This document shows positions 1 to 9,127 of a DNA stretch of 64,000 bases, one piece after another (position 1 is the stretch's first letter; every line of letters begins with the position of its first letter). Made by a program: the position numbers and the translations under genes. Location: positions 44,690 to 108,689 of the forward strand of contig CANMKK010000018.1 of the NCBI GenBank assembly GCA_947498455.1, in the 5' to 3' direction. The notes under the pieces are model-generated. The model worked only from the letters and a program-made list of their open reading frames with translations, was not told the origin of the DNA and ran no database searches. Source of the DNA: an uncultured Aquimarina sp. (GTDB taxonomy: Bacteria; Bacteroidota; Bacteroidia; Flavobacteriales; Flavobacteriaceae).

Positions 1-123
1 GTAATATAGATTACGGATTGTCACTAAAAATTCCTCCCTACGGTTTCAATGGCATACTCTTTGTATTCCGTACTATATATTCTAAATTTAAAAGTTAAAA
101 GTATTACTTTTTAAATTAGATAT

Positions 124-131
124 TACTTTTG
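124..131 (+). promoter_or_regulatory. Probable -7 box of the GTPase-operon promoter
   Basis: TACTTTTG matches the Bacteroidota -7 consensus TAnnTTTG and lies 59 bases before the first start codon of the four-gene operon. I see no TTTG at the expected -33 distance, so only half of the promoter is supported. Bases 1-123 hold no other recognisable feature. Confidence 0.4.
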
Positions 132-189
132 ATGTTTTTATGTTAAATTTACAAGAAGTACGTAACCAATTTTTAATAAACTAACCAAG

Positions 190-543
190 ATGGCCAAAGA
201 AAAACAAGCTATTGAAGAGCAAGTAGTACATGACCCTTCTTCAAAAATAGAAGCAATAAAAAACCTGATCTTTGGAGAAAATATTGCTGCATATAATTCT
301 GAATTTGAGAGTGTAAAAAGAGATATAGCTTCTAAGAAAAAAGAGTTAGAAGACTTTATTGATGACACTCGTAAGGAATTAAATCAAGCAATTGATAATC
401 TTAGTACAGATATTAATATCCGCATTACGGAATTGGAAGATACGCTCTCAGAAAAAACTGAGACTTTAGAAACCAAGAAAGTAGACAAGAAAACATTAGG
501 AGATCTCCTAATTACATTGGGCGAAAAAATTAGTCAGAAGTAA
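190..543 (+). CDS. Small coiled-coil protein, first gene of the GTPase operon
   Basis: A 117-residue protein with no signal peptide and no membrane segment. It is very rich in Lys, Glu, Ile and Asp. From about residue 35 to the C-terminus it has a heptad-like pattern, so it should form a long helical coiled coil. I do not recognise a named family. It starts an operon: the next gene begins 17 bases downstream. Charged coiled coils next to small GTPases often serve as scaffolds, effectors or regulators. That role here is inference from position and composition only. Confidence 0.6.
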   Translation: MAKEKQAIEEQVVHDPSSKIEAIKNLIFGENIAAYNSEFESVKRDIASKKKELEDFIDDTRKELNQAIDNLSTDINIRITELEDTLSEKTETLETKKVDKKTLGDLLITLGEKISQK

Positions 544-560
544 TCCAATCTATCCAAAAA

Positions 561-1385
561 ATGGAAGAACAGGATAAACTTCAGATTCTTAAAGAACTTC
601 TTCTTACAGAAGAAAGGGAGTATGCTGATTCCATTTCTAAAAAAGTTGATGAGTTACGTAAAACTATTGACCAAAAACAAAAACTCTCTCATAAAGTTGA
701 TCCCATCATCAATGATCGATTAGAAGAGTTTATTGATGAAATACCTAAAACATTAGGGCCTACCATTACCGCAACATTAAAAGAAGAAATTAAAAACTCA
801 CAAGATGCAGTAGTAGAAGCATTATTTCCGATTATCGGAAAAATGATCAAAAAATATATTGCTCATGAGATGAAACTTCTGAGTGAGAATATTAGCAAAA
901 AAACCAAAAAAGCATTCTCGTTTAAAAATTGGTTTAGAAATACTAGAGCACGAGCACAAGGTATTAGTGATGGCGATTTAGCAATTGCAGAATATGCAAA
1001 ACCCAGATTAATGCAAATGTTTGTAATCGAAAAGGATTCTGGGATACTCATTGCTGATTATAGTCCGCTATCCGATGGTACAATAGATAAAGAAATGATA
1101 GCAGGTATGTTAACCGCTATAAAGAGTTTTGTAGAAGATGCATTTCAAGGTGGAGATCAAAGTTTGGAAATGATAGAATATGAACTATATACTATTCATA
1201 TCCAAAATTTCTATTCCTATTATATAGCTGCTGTCATTTCCGGGGCATATAACATGATGTTTAAAGAAGTGCTAGAAGATCAAATTATTGAGTTTGCTAA
1301 AAACCATATCTCCAGGAGAGACTTGGAAAACAGTGAGCTTTTTACTAAAAAACTAAAAAAACATTTTGAAGATGAAATTGTCTAA
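561..1385 (+). CDS. Cytoplasmic protein like the N-terminal domain of cyanobacterial OmpA-family proteins
   Basis: A 274-residue protein without signal peptide. Residues 1-60 are helical and charged. Residues 60-135 resemble the 'LGP..' helical segment, and residues 150-260 resemble the sensor-like segment (MQMFVIEKDSGILIADYSPL, then AGMLTAIKSFVEDAF) known to me from the N-terminal half of cyanobacterial OmpA-family proteins; the OmpA domain itself is absent. The second segment has the beta-hairpin/helix order of roadblock/longin-type domains, which in MglB-like proteins act on small GTPases. Its end overlaps the GTPase start by 14 bases, so the two are probably translationally coupled. A partner or GTPase-activating role is inference. 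The family resemblance is from memory and unsearched. Confidence 0.55.
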   Translation: MEEQDKLQILKELLLTEEREYADSISKKVDELRKTIDQKQKLSHKVDPIINDRLEEFIDEIPKTLGPTITATLKEEIKNSQDAVVEALFPIIGKMIKKYIAHEMKLLSENISKKTKKAFSFKNWFRNTRARAQGISDGDLAIAEYAKPRLMQMFVIEKDSGILIADYSPLSDGTIDKEMIAGMLTAIKSFVEDAFQGGDQSLEMIEYELYTIHIQNFYSYYIAAVISGAYNMMFKEVLEDQIIEFAKNHISRRDLENSELFTKKLKKHFEDEIV

Positions 1386-1863
1386 AAAGGTAGTCCTACT
1401 AGGGCATTTTGGTGTCGGAAAAACGTCATTATTCAGACGTTTTATTGACAACGAATTTTCCGAAGATTATAAAGTTACTCTTGGTGTACAGATAAAAAAG
1501 AAAGTAATCGAAATGCCCGATGGTAGAGAGCTTTCTATGATTATATGGGATACAGAAGGGCATACAAAAATCGAAGATACCAGAAAATCATATCTTTTAG
1601 GGTCCAGTGCATTCATATATGTATTTGATCTCACAAGAGAAAATACATATATGAATTTAGAAGAAGATCTAAAGTATCTAAACGAAAATCACCCTAAAGT
1701 AATTATCAAGGTTATTGGAAATAAGTTAGATCTTTTAAATGAGAAAGATACGATTAAAGCACTAAAAGAAAATAACATTAAATATGATTGCTTAACCAGT
1801 GCGAAAACCAATAAGAATGTTCAGGACTTTTTTACAGACCTTGCCAAGGAAATAACTGCTTAA
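1372..1863 (+). CDS. Ras/Rab-like small GTPase
   Basis: A 163-residue protein from the ATG at 1372 (a TTG at 1366 is less likely). All G boxes are visible: P-loop GHFGVGKTS at residues 11-19, switch I Thr36, WDTEGH at 59-64, NKLD at 117-120 and TSAK at 142-145. The length and the YKVTLGVQ switch I are close to eukaryotic Rab/Ras and to the prokaryotic Ras-like group that includes MglA. The position of the catalytic Gln (DTxGQ) is His64. There is no C-terminal Cys for lipidation. It overlaps the upstream sensor-domain gene and is followed 4 bases later by a hybrid kinase. This suggests a GTPase switch tied to two-component signalling; the process it controls is unknown. Confidence 0.85.
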   Translation: MKLSKKVVLLGHFGVGKTSLFRRFIDNEFSEDYKVTLGVQIKKKVIEMPDGRELSMIIWDTEGHTKIEDTRKSYLLGSSAFIYVFDLTRENTYMNLEEDLKYLNENHPKVIIKVIGNKLDLLNEKDTIKALKENNIKYDCLTSAKTNKNVQDFFTDLAKEITA

Positions 1864-1867
1864 AAAC

Positions 1868-3406
1868 ATGACATATCAAGACAATAAACTGCAATTTGAT
1901 CAAAAAACACAGTTTACTGTACTTTCTTTTGATGGAATTATAGTAAAAACAGATGCTAATTTATTTGATTGGAAAGTCGGAACATCTATTTACGAGGCTC
2001 ACCCTTTTTTCGAAATTATAAAAGATTTTATTGCAATTTTCGAAGGAGAAGAAACAAGCTATAGTTTTCCCTGTATTCATATTGAAGAAAATGAATTCGA
2101 AAAAATTTGTGATATCACCATTAATATTAGCGATAATGAGGTAGTAATTATACTCTTTGATTATACCCAAAAGTACAATGAGCTTAATAAAATAGCACAG
2201 CAAAGAAACGAATCCATATTAAAGACAAAGGAATTAGAATTAAAAAACAAATTCCTGATTGAAAAGGAAAAGTTTAAGAATAGTTTCTTAGCTAATATCA
2301 ATCATGAAATCCGAACACCGCTTACTAGTATTCTTGGTTTCGTAGAAGTTTTAGAAAAAACCCAACTTAACTTCGAACAAGAAGAGCTAGCAAGAATCAT
2401 AAAAAGACAAAGTGAGCATCTTACTGCTCTAGTTGATGATATGATTGATATTTCTAAAATTGAATCCGGAAAGCTAACTCTTGTTCAGGAGCGTATTGAA
2501 TTTAGAAGTTTTATTGATGGATTTACGAAATCGTATTCAAAAATAGCAGAAGAAAAAGGTATCGCATTCTCTACCCACATAGACCAAAATATTCAGGAAT
2601 ATATTATTAGTGATAAAACCAGAATATACCAAATCCTCAATAACCTACTTAGTAACGCCCTTAAGTTTACAGAAACTGGAGAAATCAAACTTACAATTAC
2701 CAAAAACTATCAGCGCACCAATAAGATAAACATCAATTTTAGAATTGAGGATACCGGGATAGGAATTCACGAAGAAAATCTGCAATATCTCTTTGATCGT
2801 TTTACTCGTTTTAATCTAGACAAACAGATTTCTGGAACAGGTTTAGGACTTGCCATTGTAAAAAACTTGGTTGATCTTCTTGAAGGCGAAATAAAAGTAG
2901 AAAGTGAACCCGAAAAAGGAACCGTATTTGATGTAAAACTCCCTTTTAAGTTTGATATTACAAAACCTTCTCTTCAAAGAAAAAAGAAAAAATATACACT
3001 CCCAGAAACTAAAAAGAAATTTAGAGTTCTACTAGTAGAAGATGAAGAAGCTACACAGTATTTGGTGATGAAAATCTTAATAACTCACGGTAGCTTTTTT
3101 GTTGATGTTGCTATCAATGGCAAAGAGGCCATTAATTATATAGAAAAACGAAATTATGATTTAATTTTAATGGATCTTAAACTATCTCAGATGGATGGCT
3201 ATCAAACCACTCATGTAATTCGGAATAGTTATGGAGATAAGATTATTTCAGAAGTACCTATAATAGGATTCACAGCCAAATCTGATGAGCGAGAGAGAGA
3301 TAAATGTTTAAAATCGGGAATGGATGACTTTCTGCTCAAACCTTTTTCCCAGGAAGATTTAATATATAAAATTATAAAACAGATCGCAAAAAAGGCCGCC
3401 GATTAG
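1868..3406 (+). CDS. Hybrid sensor histidine kinase with C-terminal receiver
   Basis: A 512-residue soluble hybrid kinase. Residues 1-100 look like a small PAS-type input domain, followed by a helical linker to about 135. HisKA carries NHEIRTP with phosphoacceptor His146. The ATPase domain shows NNLLSNALKF (N box, 258-267), DTGIGI (295-300) and GTGLGLAIV (323-331). The receiver begins near residue 385, with acidic residues ED391-392, phosphoacceptor Asp436 and Lys491. There are no membrane segments, so it senses a cytoplasmic signal or a protein partner. It lies 4 bases after the GTPase, last in the operon, and a hairpin overlaps its stop codon. No separate DNA-binding output is encoded nearby, so the output may be protein-protein. 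Confidence 0.9.
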   Translation: MTYQDNKLQFDQKTQFTVLSFDGIIVKTDANLFDWKVGTSIYEAHPFFEIIKDFIAIFEGEETSYSFPCIHIEENEFEKICDITINISDNEVVIILFDYTQKYNELNKIAQQRNESILKTKELELKNKFLIEKEKFKNSFLANINHEIRTPLTSILGFVEVLEKTQLNFEQEELARIIKRQSEHLTALVDDMIDISKIESGKLTLVQERIEFRSFIDGFTKSYSKIAEEKGIAFSTHIDQNIQEYIISDKTRIYQILNNLLSNALKFTETGEIKLTITKNYQRTNKININFRIEDTGIGIHEENLQYLFDRFTRFNLDKQISGTGLGLAIVKNLVDLLEGEIKVESEPEKGTVFDVKLPFKFDITKPSLQRKKKKYTLPETKKKFRVLLVEDEEATQYLVMKILITHGSFFVDVAINGKEAINYIEKRNYDLILMDLKLSQMDGYQTTHVIRNSYGDKIISEVPIIGFTAKSDERERDKCLKSGMDDFLLKPFSQEDLIYKIIKQIAKKAAD

Positions 3407-3417
3407 GCAGCCTTTTT
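3388..3417 (+). terminator. Hairpin terminator ending the GTPase operon
   Basis: The arms AAAAAGGCCGCC and GGCAGCCTTTTT pair with one mismatch around the loop GATTA. They overlap the stop codon at 3404-3406 and end in a T run. The A-run/T-run symmetry means the hairpin can also end transcription of the convergent gene at 3437. Confidence 0.75.
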
Positions 3418-3436
3418 ACATACTCAAATCGATATA

Positions 3437-3868
3437 TTATCGATTCATATTCTTTATCTCATCAGTAAAAGTATCTAAATCAGCTTCTTGATCTACCAAA
3501 ATAAGTGCCTTATCCACTACATACTTTGCATTATCTGTTTTAAAACCAAGCCCAACACTTAATTTTTCTAAAAGTGTTACTTGATCTTCCCCTTTTATGT
3601 TATCTGCATATACCATTCTTGATAGATCAAACAAACGTTCTAACCTTTTATCATAACTTGTAGGAGGATTGATAGGATGTGTTTGATAATCTTTTAAAAT
3701 TTCTTTATAATCATTGTCAGAAATATCTAAATTTCTGGCCAATCTATCTAAGAAAGCCTTTTCTTCATCAGTAATTACTCCATCACTCATTGCTACTCTA
3801 ACGATAGCTGCAAAATGATCCTGATTTCTCTTCTGAAACCCGCTATCAAATAAATCAGATATTGACAT
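3437..3868 (-). CDS. TerB-like cytoplasmic protein
   Basis: A 143-residue protein starting MSISDLFDSGF. The upstream extension in the same frame (to 3958) is not supported, because a promoter -7 box lies inside it. Residues 10-70 (DHFAAIVRVAMSDGVITDEE) match the start of TerB/DjlA-type helical domains, with the acidic 'DG.i..eE' motif seen in tellurite-resistance-associated TerB proteins. It is widespread as a single gene in Flavobacteria with no established role. It converges on the GTPase operon and is probably monocistronic. Confidence 0.7.
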   Translation of the reverse strand: MSISDLFDSGFQKRNQDHFAAIVRVAMSDGVITDEEKAFLDRLARNLDISDNDYKEILKDYQTHPINPPTSYDKRLERLFDLSRMVYADNIKGEDQVTLLEKLSVGLGFKTDNAKYVVDKALILVDQEADLDTFTDEIKNMNR

Positions 3869-3889
3869 GTGTATTTTTTTAATTTGCCG

Positions 3890-3897
3890 CAAATATA
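3890..3897 (-). promoter_or_regulatory. -7 box of the TerB-like gene
   Basis: On the minus strand the sequence reads TATATTTG, a perfect TAnnTTTG match, 21 bases before the ATG at 3868. It fixes the start of the downstream gene. I see no clear -33 TTTG. Confidence 0.5.
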
Positions 3898-4043
3898 AGT
3901 AATCTAAGCCCCTTTTAAAATTTAAAATTATGGTTTTTTTACACACTGCCTTAGGCACTTAAAATTTTATGATTCTTAATATTTTCACAAACACTTGTAT
4001 ATACACTTCTGGATAAAGTAATTTTAACCATAAACATTACTTT

Positions 4044-5186
4044 ATGCTACATCAGAGACATCTTTTTGACCTCCCAGAGAATATTACTTATTTAAATGGA
4101 GCCTATATGTCTCCACAATTAAAATCAGTAACCGAGGTTGGGTTAATATCTGTTACTAAAAAAACTAGGCCTTATGAAATTTTGCCAGAAGATTTCTTTA
4201 CCAATAGAAAAATACTAAAACAACGTTTTGCTCAGTTAGTAGAAGTTCCTGATTACAAAAACATAGCTATTATTCCATCCGCATCATATGGATTAGCAAA
4301 TGCAGCATACAATGTACCTATTAAAAAAGGAGATGAAATTATATTAGTTGATGAGCAGTTTCCCAGCAATGTATATATCTGGCAGGAAATTGCAAAGAGA
4401 GAACAGGCAACAATTAAAATCGTAAAGCCACCAATTGCATTCGAGCATAGAGGAAAAAAATGGAATGAAAATATACTTGAAGCAATAAGTCATAAAACTG
4501 CCATAGTTGCCATGCCAATGATTCATTGGGCAGATGGCACTTTATTTGATTTGATTGAAATCAGAAAAAGAACAAGAGATGTCAATGCAATGCTCATTAT
4601 TGATGGTACACAAAGCGTGGGTGCACTTCCATTCTCTGTTCAAAAAATTGACCCTGATGCGCTAATTTGTAGTGGGTATAAGTGGTTACTTGGCCCCTAT
4701 TCCATCGGAATGGCCTATTATAGTGATGCTTTTAACGAGGGAACACCAATGGAACATAACTGGATAAATCGTTACAATAGTCAGAATTTTTCCGGGCTCA
4801 CAGCATATCAAGACCAGTATCAAGAAAAAGCAACCAGATATTCTGTTGGAGAATCCAGCAACTTTATATTAACTCCAATGATGATCAGTGCAATAGACCA
4901 GTTGATTAAATGGACTCCAGAAACCATCCAAAACTATTGTAAAAATATCGCTACAATTCCGATACAAAAGTTAAGAGATCTTGGTTGTTTTATAGAAGAA
5001 GATGCGCATCGAGTATATCATCTTTTTGGAGTGTATTTACCAGAACATATCAGTCTGGAAGAATTAAAGACTACGTTAAAACAAGAAAATATATTTGTGT
5101 CCTCAAGAGGAAATGCAGTTAGAGTTTCGTGCAATATGTATAATACTGAAAATGATTTCAATAGACTGATTGAACAATTTCACTAG
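4044..5186 (+). CDS. Class V aminotransferase-fold PLP enzyme
   Basis: A 380-residue fold-type I PLP protein of the cysteine desulfurase/kynureninase superfamily. The cofactor-contacting Asp is in IIDGTQSVG (Asp187) and the Schiff-base Lys in SGYKWLLGP (Lys213). The N-terminal LNGAYMSPQ and the sequence SASYGLANAA at 79-88 also fit. It lacks the conserved catalytic Cys loop of IscS/SufS and belongs to the group usually annotated only as 'aminotransferase class V-fold'. The substrate cannot be read from sequence. It has no partner genes; mfd follows from its own promoter. Confidence 0.8.
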   Translation: MLHQRHLFDLPENITYLNGAYMSPQLKSVTEVGLISVTKKTRPYEILPEDFFTNRKILKQRFAQLVEVPDYKNIAIIPSASYGLANAAYNVPIKKGDEIILVDEQFPSNVYIWQEIAKREQATIKIVKPPIAFEHRGKKWNENILEAISHKTAIVAMPMIHWADGTLFDLIEIRKRTRDVNAMLIIDGTQSVGALPFSVQKIDPDALICSGYKWLLGPYSIGMAYYSDAFNEGTPMEHNWINRYNSQNFSGLTAYQDQYQEKATRYSVGESSNFILTPMMISAIDQLIKWTPETIQNYCKNIATIPIQKLRDLGCFIEEDAHRVYHLFGVYLPEHISLEELKTTLKQENIFVSSRGNAVRVSCNMYNTENDFNRLIEQFH

Positions 5187-5200
5187 AAAACTTGCTTCAT

Positions 5201-5232
5201 TTTGTTAGAAATTAAGATTGCACTTATATTTG
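5201..5232 (+). promoter_or_regulatory. Complete Bacteroidota promoter of mfd
   Basis: TTTG at 5201-5204, a 20-base spacer, then TATATTTG at 5225-5232. This is the full SigABfr-type consensus. Transcription should begin around 5238-5241, leaving a leader of only about 10 bases before the GTG start. Confidence 0.8.
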
Positions 5233-5250
5233 TCCTAAAATCCTCGCTAC

Positions 5251-8200
5251 GTGAGTAACATATCCATCACGCAAAATTTTTCACAGTCTCTGCAATTACA
5301 GAAACTAGAGAAAGCTATTGCCCAATCCCAGAGTAAGACACACCTGCAAGGACTTGTAGGTTCCTCTTTGTCTTTTAGTATCGAAACTGCTTTTAATCAA
5401 TCAGACCTCCCTTTTCTATGCATATTTAATGATAAAGAAGAGGCGGCTTATTACCTCAATGATTTGGAGCAACTATTAGGTGATAAAAAAGTACTTTTTT
5501 ATCCTGGAAGCTATCGCAGACCCTATCAGATAGAAGAAACAGATAATGCCAATGTACTGTTAAGGGCTGAAGTATTAAACAGAATCAATTCGCGTAAAAA
5601 ACCAGCATTGATTGTTACGTATCCAGATGCTTTGTTCGAAAAAGTAGTTACCCGAAAAGAATTAGAAAAGAATACCCTGAAAATAGGTCTTGGCGAAACT
5701 TTATCTATAGATTTTGTAAATGAAGTTTTATTCGAATACCAATTCCAAAGAGTAGATTTTGTCACAGAACCTGGAGAATTTTCTGTTCGTGGTGGAATTG
5801 TAGATGTATTTTCTTTTAGTAATGATGAGCCGTATCGTATCGAGTTTTTTGGAGATGAAGTAGACACCATACGAACTTTTGATGTAGAAACACAATTATC
5901 TACCGATCAGGTCAAAAAAATATCAGTCATTCCTAATGTAGAGAACAAAGCTCTACAAGAAACAAGAGAAAGTTTTCTAAAATATATTACCGCAAAAACA
6001 GTAATTTTTGTCAAAGACATAGACCTTCTTTCCTCCAGAATAGATAAAAACCTTGAAAAAGCCAAAGAAGCTTTTAAAACATTATCCGAAGATATTAAAC
6101 ATGGAACTCCGGAGGAACTTTTCGCTTCTTCGGAATTGATTAAAAAACAACTATTTGATTTTACTTTAGTCGAAATTGGAAATCATCCCTTGACCAAAGC
6201 TGATTATGCCATAAAATTTGACACCAAACCTCAACCTTCTTTTAACAAACAATTCGACTTACTCATCCAAAATCTGAATGAGAACTATGACAATGGGTAT
6301 AAAAATTATATTTTCTGTGTAAGTGAGCAACAAGCCAAACGTTTTCATGATATTTTTGATGATGCAGACTTAGATGTTAAACAATATGAAACTGTTGTTT
6401 TCTCCGCTTTTCAAGGCTTTATAGATCACAATCAAAATATTGCATGTTATACCGATCATCAAATTTTTGAACGGTATCATAAGTTTAACCTTAAGAATGG
6501 GTATGCAAAAAAACAAGCCATCACTCTTAAGGAGCTTACCAATCTCGAAGTTGGAGACTATGTCACCCATATAGACCATGGAATAGGTAAGTTTGGTGGA
6601 TTACAAAAAATTGATGTAGAAGGTAAGAAGCAAGAAGCTATTAAATTAATTTATGGAGAACGTGATGTATTATATCTCAGTATCCATTCACTTCATAAAA
6701 TATCTAAATTTAATGGCAAGGATGGTAAAGCACCTCAGATATACAAATTAGGATCCAAAGCCTGGAAAACGCTCAAACAAAAAACAAAAGCGCGTGTAAA
6801 GCATATTGCTTTTAACCTTATACAATTATATGCCAAAAGAAGATTACAGAAAGGTTTTCAGTATAATCCGGATAGTTATTTACAACATGAATTAGAGGCT
6901 TCTTTTATTTATGAAGATACTCCTGATCAAAGTACAGCCACGGAAGCCGTAAAAGCAGATATGGAAAGTGAACGCCCGATGGATCGCTTGATCTGTGGTG
7001 ATGTTGGTTTTGGCAAAACAGAAGTAGCCATCAGAGCAGCATTTAAAGCAGTAGACAATGGAAAACAAGTGGCTATTTTGGTGCCAACTACGATACTTGC
7101 TTTCCAACATGCAAAGACTTTTAGAGAACGGTTAAAAGATTTTCCTGTAGTGGTAGATTATGTAAACCGTTTCCGTACTGCCAAACAGAAAAAAGAAACT
7201 CTAGAAGATCTTGCAACTGGTAAAGTTGATATTATCATAGGAACACATCAATTGGTTAACAAAAATGTGAAATTTAAAGATCTTGGGTTATTGGTAATTG
7301 ATGAGGAACAAAAATTTGGAGTTTCTGTAAAAGATAAATTAAAAACTATTAAGGAAAACGTAGATACATTAACATTGACAGCGACACCTATTCCCAGAAC
7401 GCTACAATTTAGCCTAATGGCTGCAAGAGATCTTTCTACGATTACCACTCCTCCACCCAACAGATATCCTATTGAAACAAATGTGGTCCGATTTGATGAA
7501 GAAATTATTAGAGATGCGATAAGTTATGAAATCCAGCGTGGAGGACAAGTATACTTTATTCATAACCGCATTGAAAATATTAAAGAGGTAGCAGGAATGG
7601 TACAACGCCTCGTCCCTGATGCCAAAGTTGGCATTGGACATGGGCAAATGGACGGAAAAAAACTGGAAAACCTTATGCTTTCATTTATGAATGGAGAATT
7701 TGATGTGCTGATAGCCACAACCATTGTAGAAAGTGGATTGGATGTACCCAATGCAAACACCATTTTTATCAATAATGCCAATAATTTTGGACTATCTGAC
7801 TTGCACCAGATGCGTGGTCGTGTGGGACGAAGTAATAAAAAAGCATTTTGCTATTTTATTACCCCACCATATTCTACAATGACCGAAGATGCTAGAAAAC
7901 GTATTACTGCCTTAGAACAGCATTCAGATCTAGGAAGTGGATTTAATATTGCTATGAAAGATTTGGAAATCCGCGGAGCTGGTGATTTATTGGGTGGTGA
8001 ACAGAGCGGTTTTATAAATGAAATTGGATTTGACACATATCAAAAAATTCTGAATGAAGCTATTGAAGAACTAAAAGAAAACGAGTTTAAAGAATTGTAT
8101 GAAGATACTATAGAAGATAAAGTATATTTAAAAGATACCCAGATCGATACCGATTTTGAATTATTATTCCCAGATGATTATATCAATAATATCACCGAAC

Positions 8201-8595
8201 GTTTAAATCTATATACAGAGCTAAATGAAATTAAAGATGAGATATCATTGCAAGCATATGAAAAACGATTGATTGATCGATTCGGAGAACTTCCCAATCA
8301 AGCGATTGATTTGTTAAATTCTGTTCGTATCAAATGGATTGCAACCTCTATTGGTCTGGAAAAAATCATTATGAAACAAGATAAATTGATTGGGTATTTC
8401 ATTAGTGACCAACAATCTGATTTTTACCAAAGTCCAAGTTTCAGTGCTGTTTTGCAATTTGTACAGAAAAACTCATCACTCTGTAAAATGAAAGAGAAAA
8501 ACACCAGAAATGGATTGCGATTACTCTTAACTTTTGAAAATATTGACTCTGTTAATACCGCATTAAAAGTTCTAAAGGCATTAATAGTTAAGTAA
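5251..8595 (+). CDS. mfd: Transcription-repair coupling factor Mfd
   Basis: An 1114-residue SF2 translocase that removes RNA polymerase stalled at DNA lesions and recruits UvrA for nucleotide excision repair. The N-terminal UvrB-like modules span about residues 1-350. A CarD-like RNA-polymerase-interaction domain follows near 430-490 (VGDYVTHIDHGIGKFGG). The helicase core has Walker A GDVGFGKTE near 583-591, DEEQ near 683 and TATPIPRTL just after. The C-terminal TRCF domain is complete. The start is GTG at 5251, just downstream of a perfect promoter. The length is normal for Bacteroidota Mfd. Confidence 0.97.
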   Translation: MSNISITQNFSQSLQLQKLEKAIAQSQSKTHLQGLVGSSLSFSIETAFNQSDLPFLCIFNDKEEAAYYLNDLEQLLGDKKVLFYPGSYRRPYQIEETDNANVLLRAEVLNRINSRKKPALIVTYPDALFEKVVTRKELEKNTLKIGLGETLSIDFVNEVLFEYQFQRVDFVTEPGEFSVRGGIVDVFSFSNDEPYRIEFFGDEVDTIRTFDVETQLSTDQVKKISVIPNVENKALQETRESFLKYITAKTVIFVKDIDLLSSRIDKNLEKAKEAFKTLSEDIKHGTPEELFASSELIKKQLFDFTLVEIGNHPLTKADYAIKFDTKPQPSFNKQFDLLIQNLNENYDNGYKNYIFCVSEQQAKRFHDIFDDADLDVKQYETVVFSAFQGFIDHNQNIACYTDHQIFERYHKFNLKNGYAKKQAITLKELTNLEVGDYVTHIDHGIGKFGGLQKIDVEGKKQEAIKLIYGERDVLYLSIHSLHKISKFNGKDGKAPQIYKLGSKAWKTLKQKTKARVKHIAFNLIQLYAKRRLQKGFQYNPDSYLQHELEASFIYEDTPDQSTATEAVKADMESERPMDRLICGDVGFGKTEVAIRAAFKAVDNGKQVAILVPTTILAFQHAKTFRERLKDFPVVVDYVNRFRTAKQKKETLEDLATGKVDIIIGTHQLVNKNVKFKDLGLLVIDEEQKFGVSVKDKLKTIKENVDTLTLTATPIPRTLQFSLMAARDLSTITTPPPNRYPIETNVVRFDEEIIRDAISYEIQRGGQVYFIHNRIENIKEVAGMVQRLVPDAKVGIGHGQMDGKKLENLMLSFMNGEFDVLIATTIVESGLDVPNANTIFINNANNFGLSDLHQMRGRVGRSNKKAFCYFITPPYSTMTEDARKRITALEQHSDLGSGFNIAMKDLEIRGAGDLLGGEQSGFINEIGFDTYQKILNEAIEELKENEFKELYEDTIEDKVYLKDTQIDTDFELLFPDDYINNITERLNLYTELNEIKDEISLQAYEKRLIDRFGELPNQAIDLLNSVRIKWIATSIGLEKIIMKQDKLIGYFISDQQSDFYQSPSFSAVLQFVQKNSSLCKMKEKNTRNGLRLLLTFENIDSVNTALKVLKALIVK

Positions 8596-8777
8596 TAATT
8601 ACCAAAATTAAATGAAATAGGTATGCATCGATGATTAAATATTTTACCTTGTTGCTATGAGCAATTAACGTGCACAATTCATATACAAAGAAATACAACT
8701 CACCTACACAAAAGCGCAATTCAACGATAGTTTAAGGAGTATCAGCCTTGACAAAAGTTTCAAATCATTAATATTCC

Positions 8778-8785
8778 TAATTTTG
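8778..8785 (+). promoter_or_regulatory. Possible -7 box for a small hypothetical gene
   Basis: TAATTTTG fits TAnnTTTG and lies 25 bases before the ATG at 8810. No -33 TTTG is at the right distance. The rest of 8596-8809 shows nothing I can identify. Confidence 0.35.
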
Positions 8786-8809
8786 GTATAGAACTAAAAA
8801 ACAAATTCA

Positions 8810-9127
8810 ATGAAAATTATCGATAAAAAGGAGGAATTTAGCTTTTTAGAAGGAACATGGAACCAATTAAAAAAGCTAAATCAAAAAGTCAATCAACTGA
8901 TCGACAATCTAAACAACGAAAAACTTTACAGCATTAATTATTCGAATGTAAAGAGAAGATTTATAGAAGAAATAGAAAACTATAAAAATAATCCAGAATT
9001 AATTAACATAGAAGAGTTCTCAATGAATTATTCTTTTGGATATCATTCTTGCAATAATATAGATGATGTATTCAGTAAGGAGGCCATGTTTATTGAAGTA
9101 AAATCCTATCTTAAAACTATATATTAA
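8810..9127 (+). CDS. Small hypothetical protein, unrecognised
   Basis: A 105-residue protein without signal peptide or membrane helix, mostly helical with many Asn, Lys and Glu. Residues 1-60 look amphipathic, and the tail carries a Ser/Tyr/His-rich stretch (MNYSFGYHSCNN). I know no family. A -7 box and an A-rich leader in front of the ATG favour a real gene. Its place at the edge of a decayed kilobase favours an orphan or recently acquired gene. Confidence 0.4.
   Translation: MKIIDKKEEFSFLEGTWNQLKKLNQKVNQLIDNLNNEKLYSINYSNVKRRFIEEIENYKNNPELINIEEFSMNYSFGYHSCNNIDDVFSKEAMFIEVKSYLKTIY

Noticed and set aside
138..368. 76-codon minus-strand frame opposite the first operon gene
   Set aside because: It lies antisense to a well-supported coding gene, its composition reflects the opposite strand, and it has no promoter or leader.
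3869..3958. N-terminal extension of the TerB-like gene
   Set aside because: It contains the TATATTTG promoter box at 3890-3897, so it is upstream DNA.
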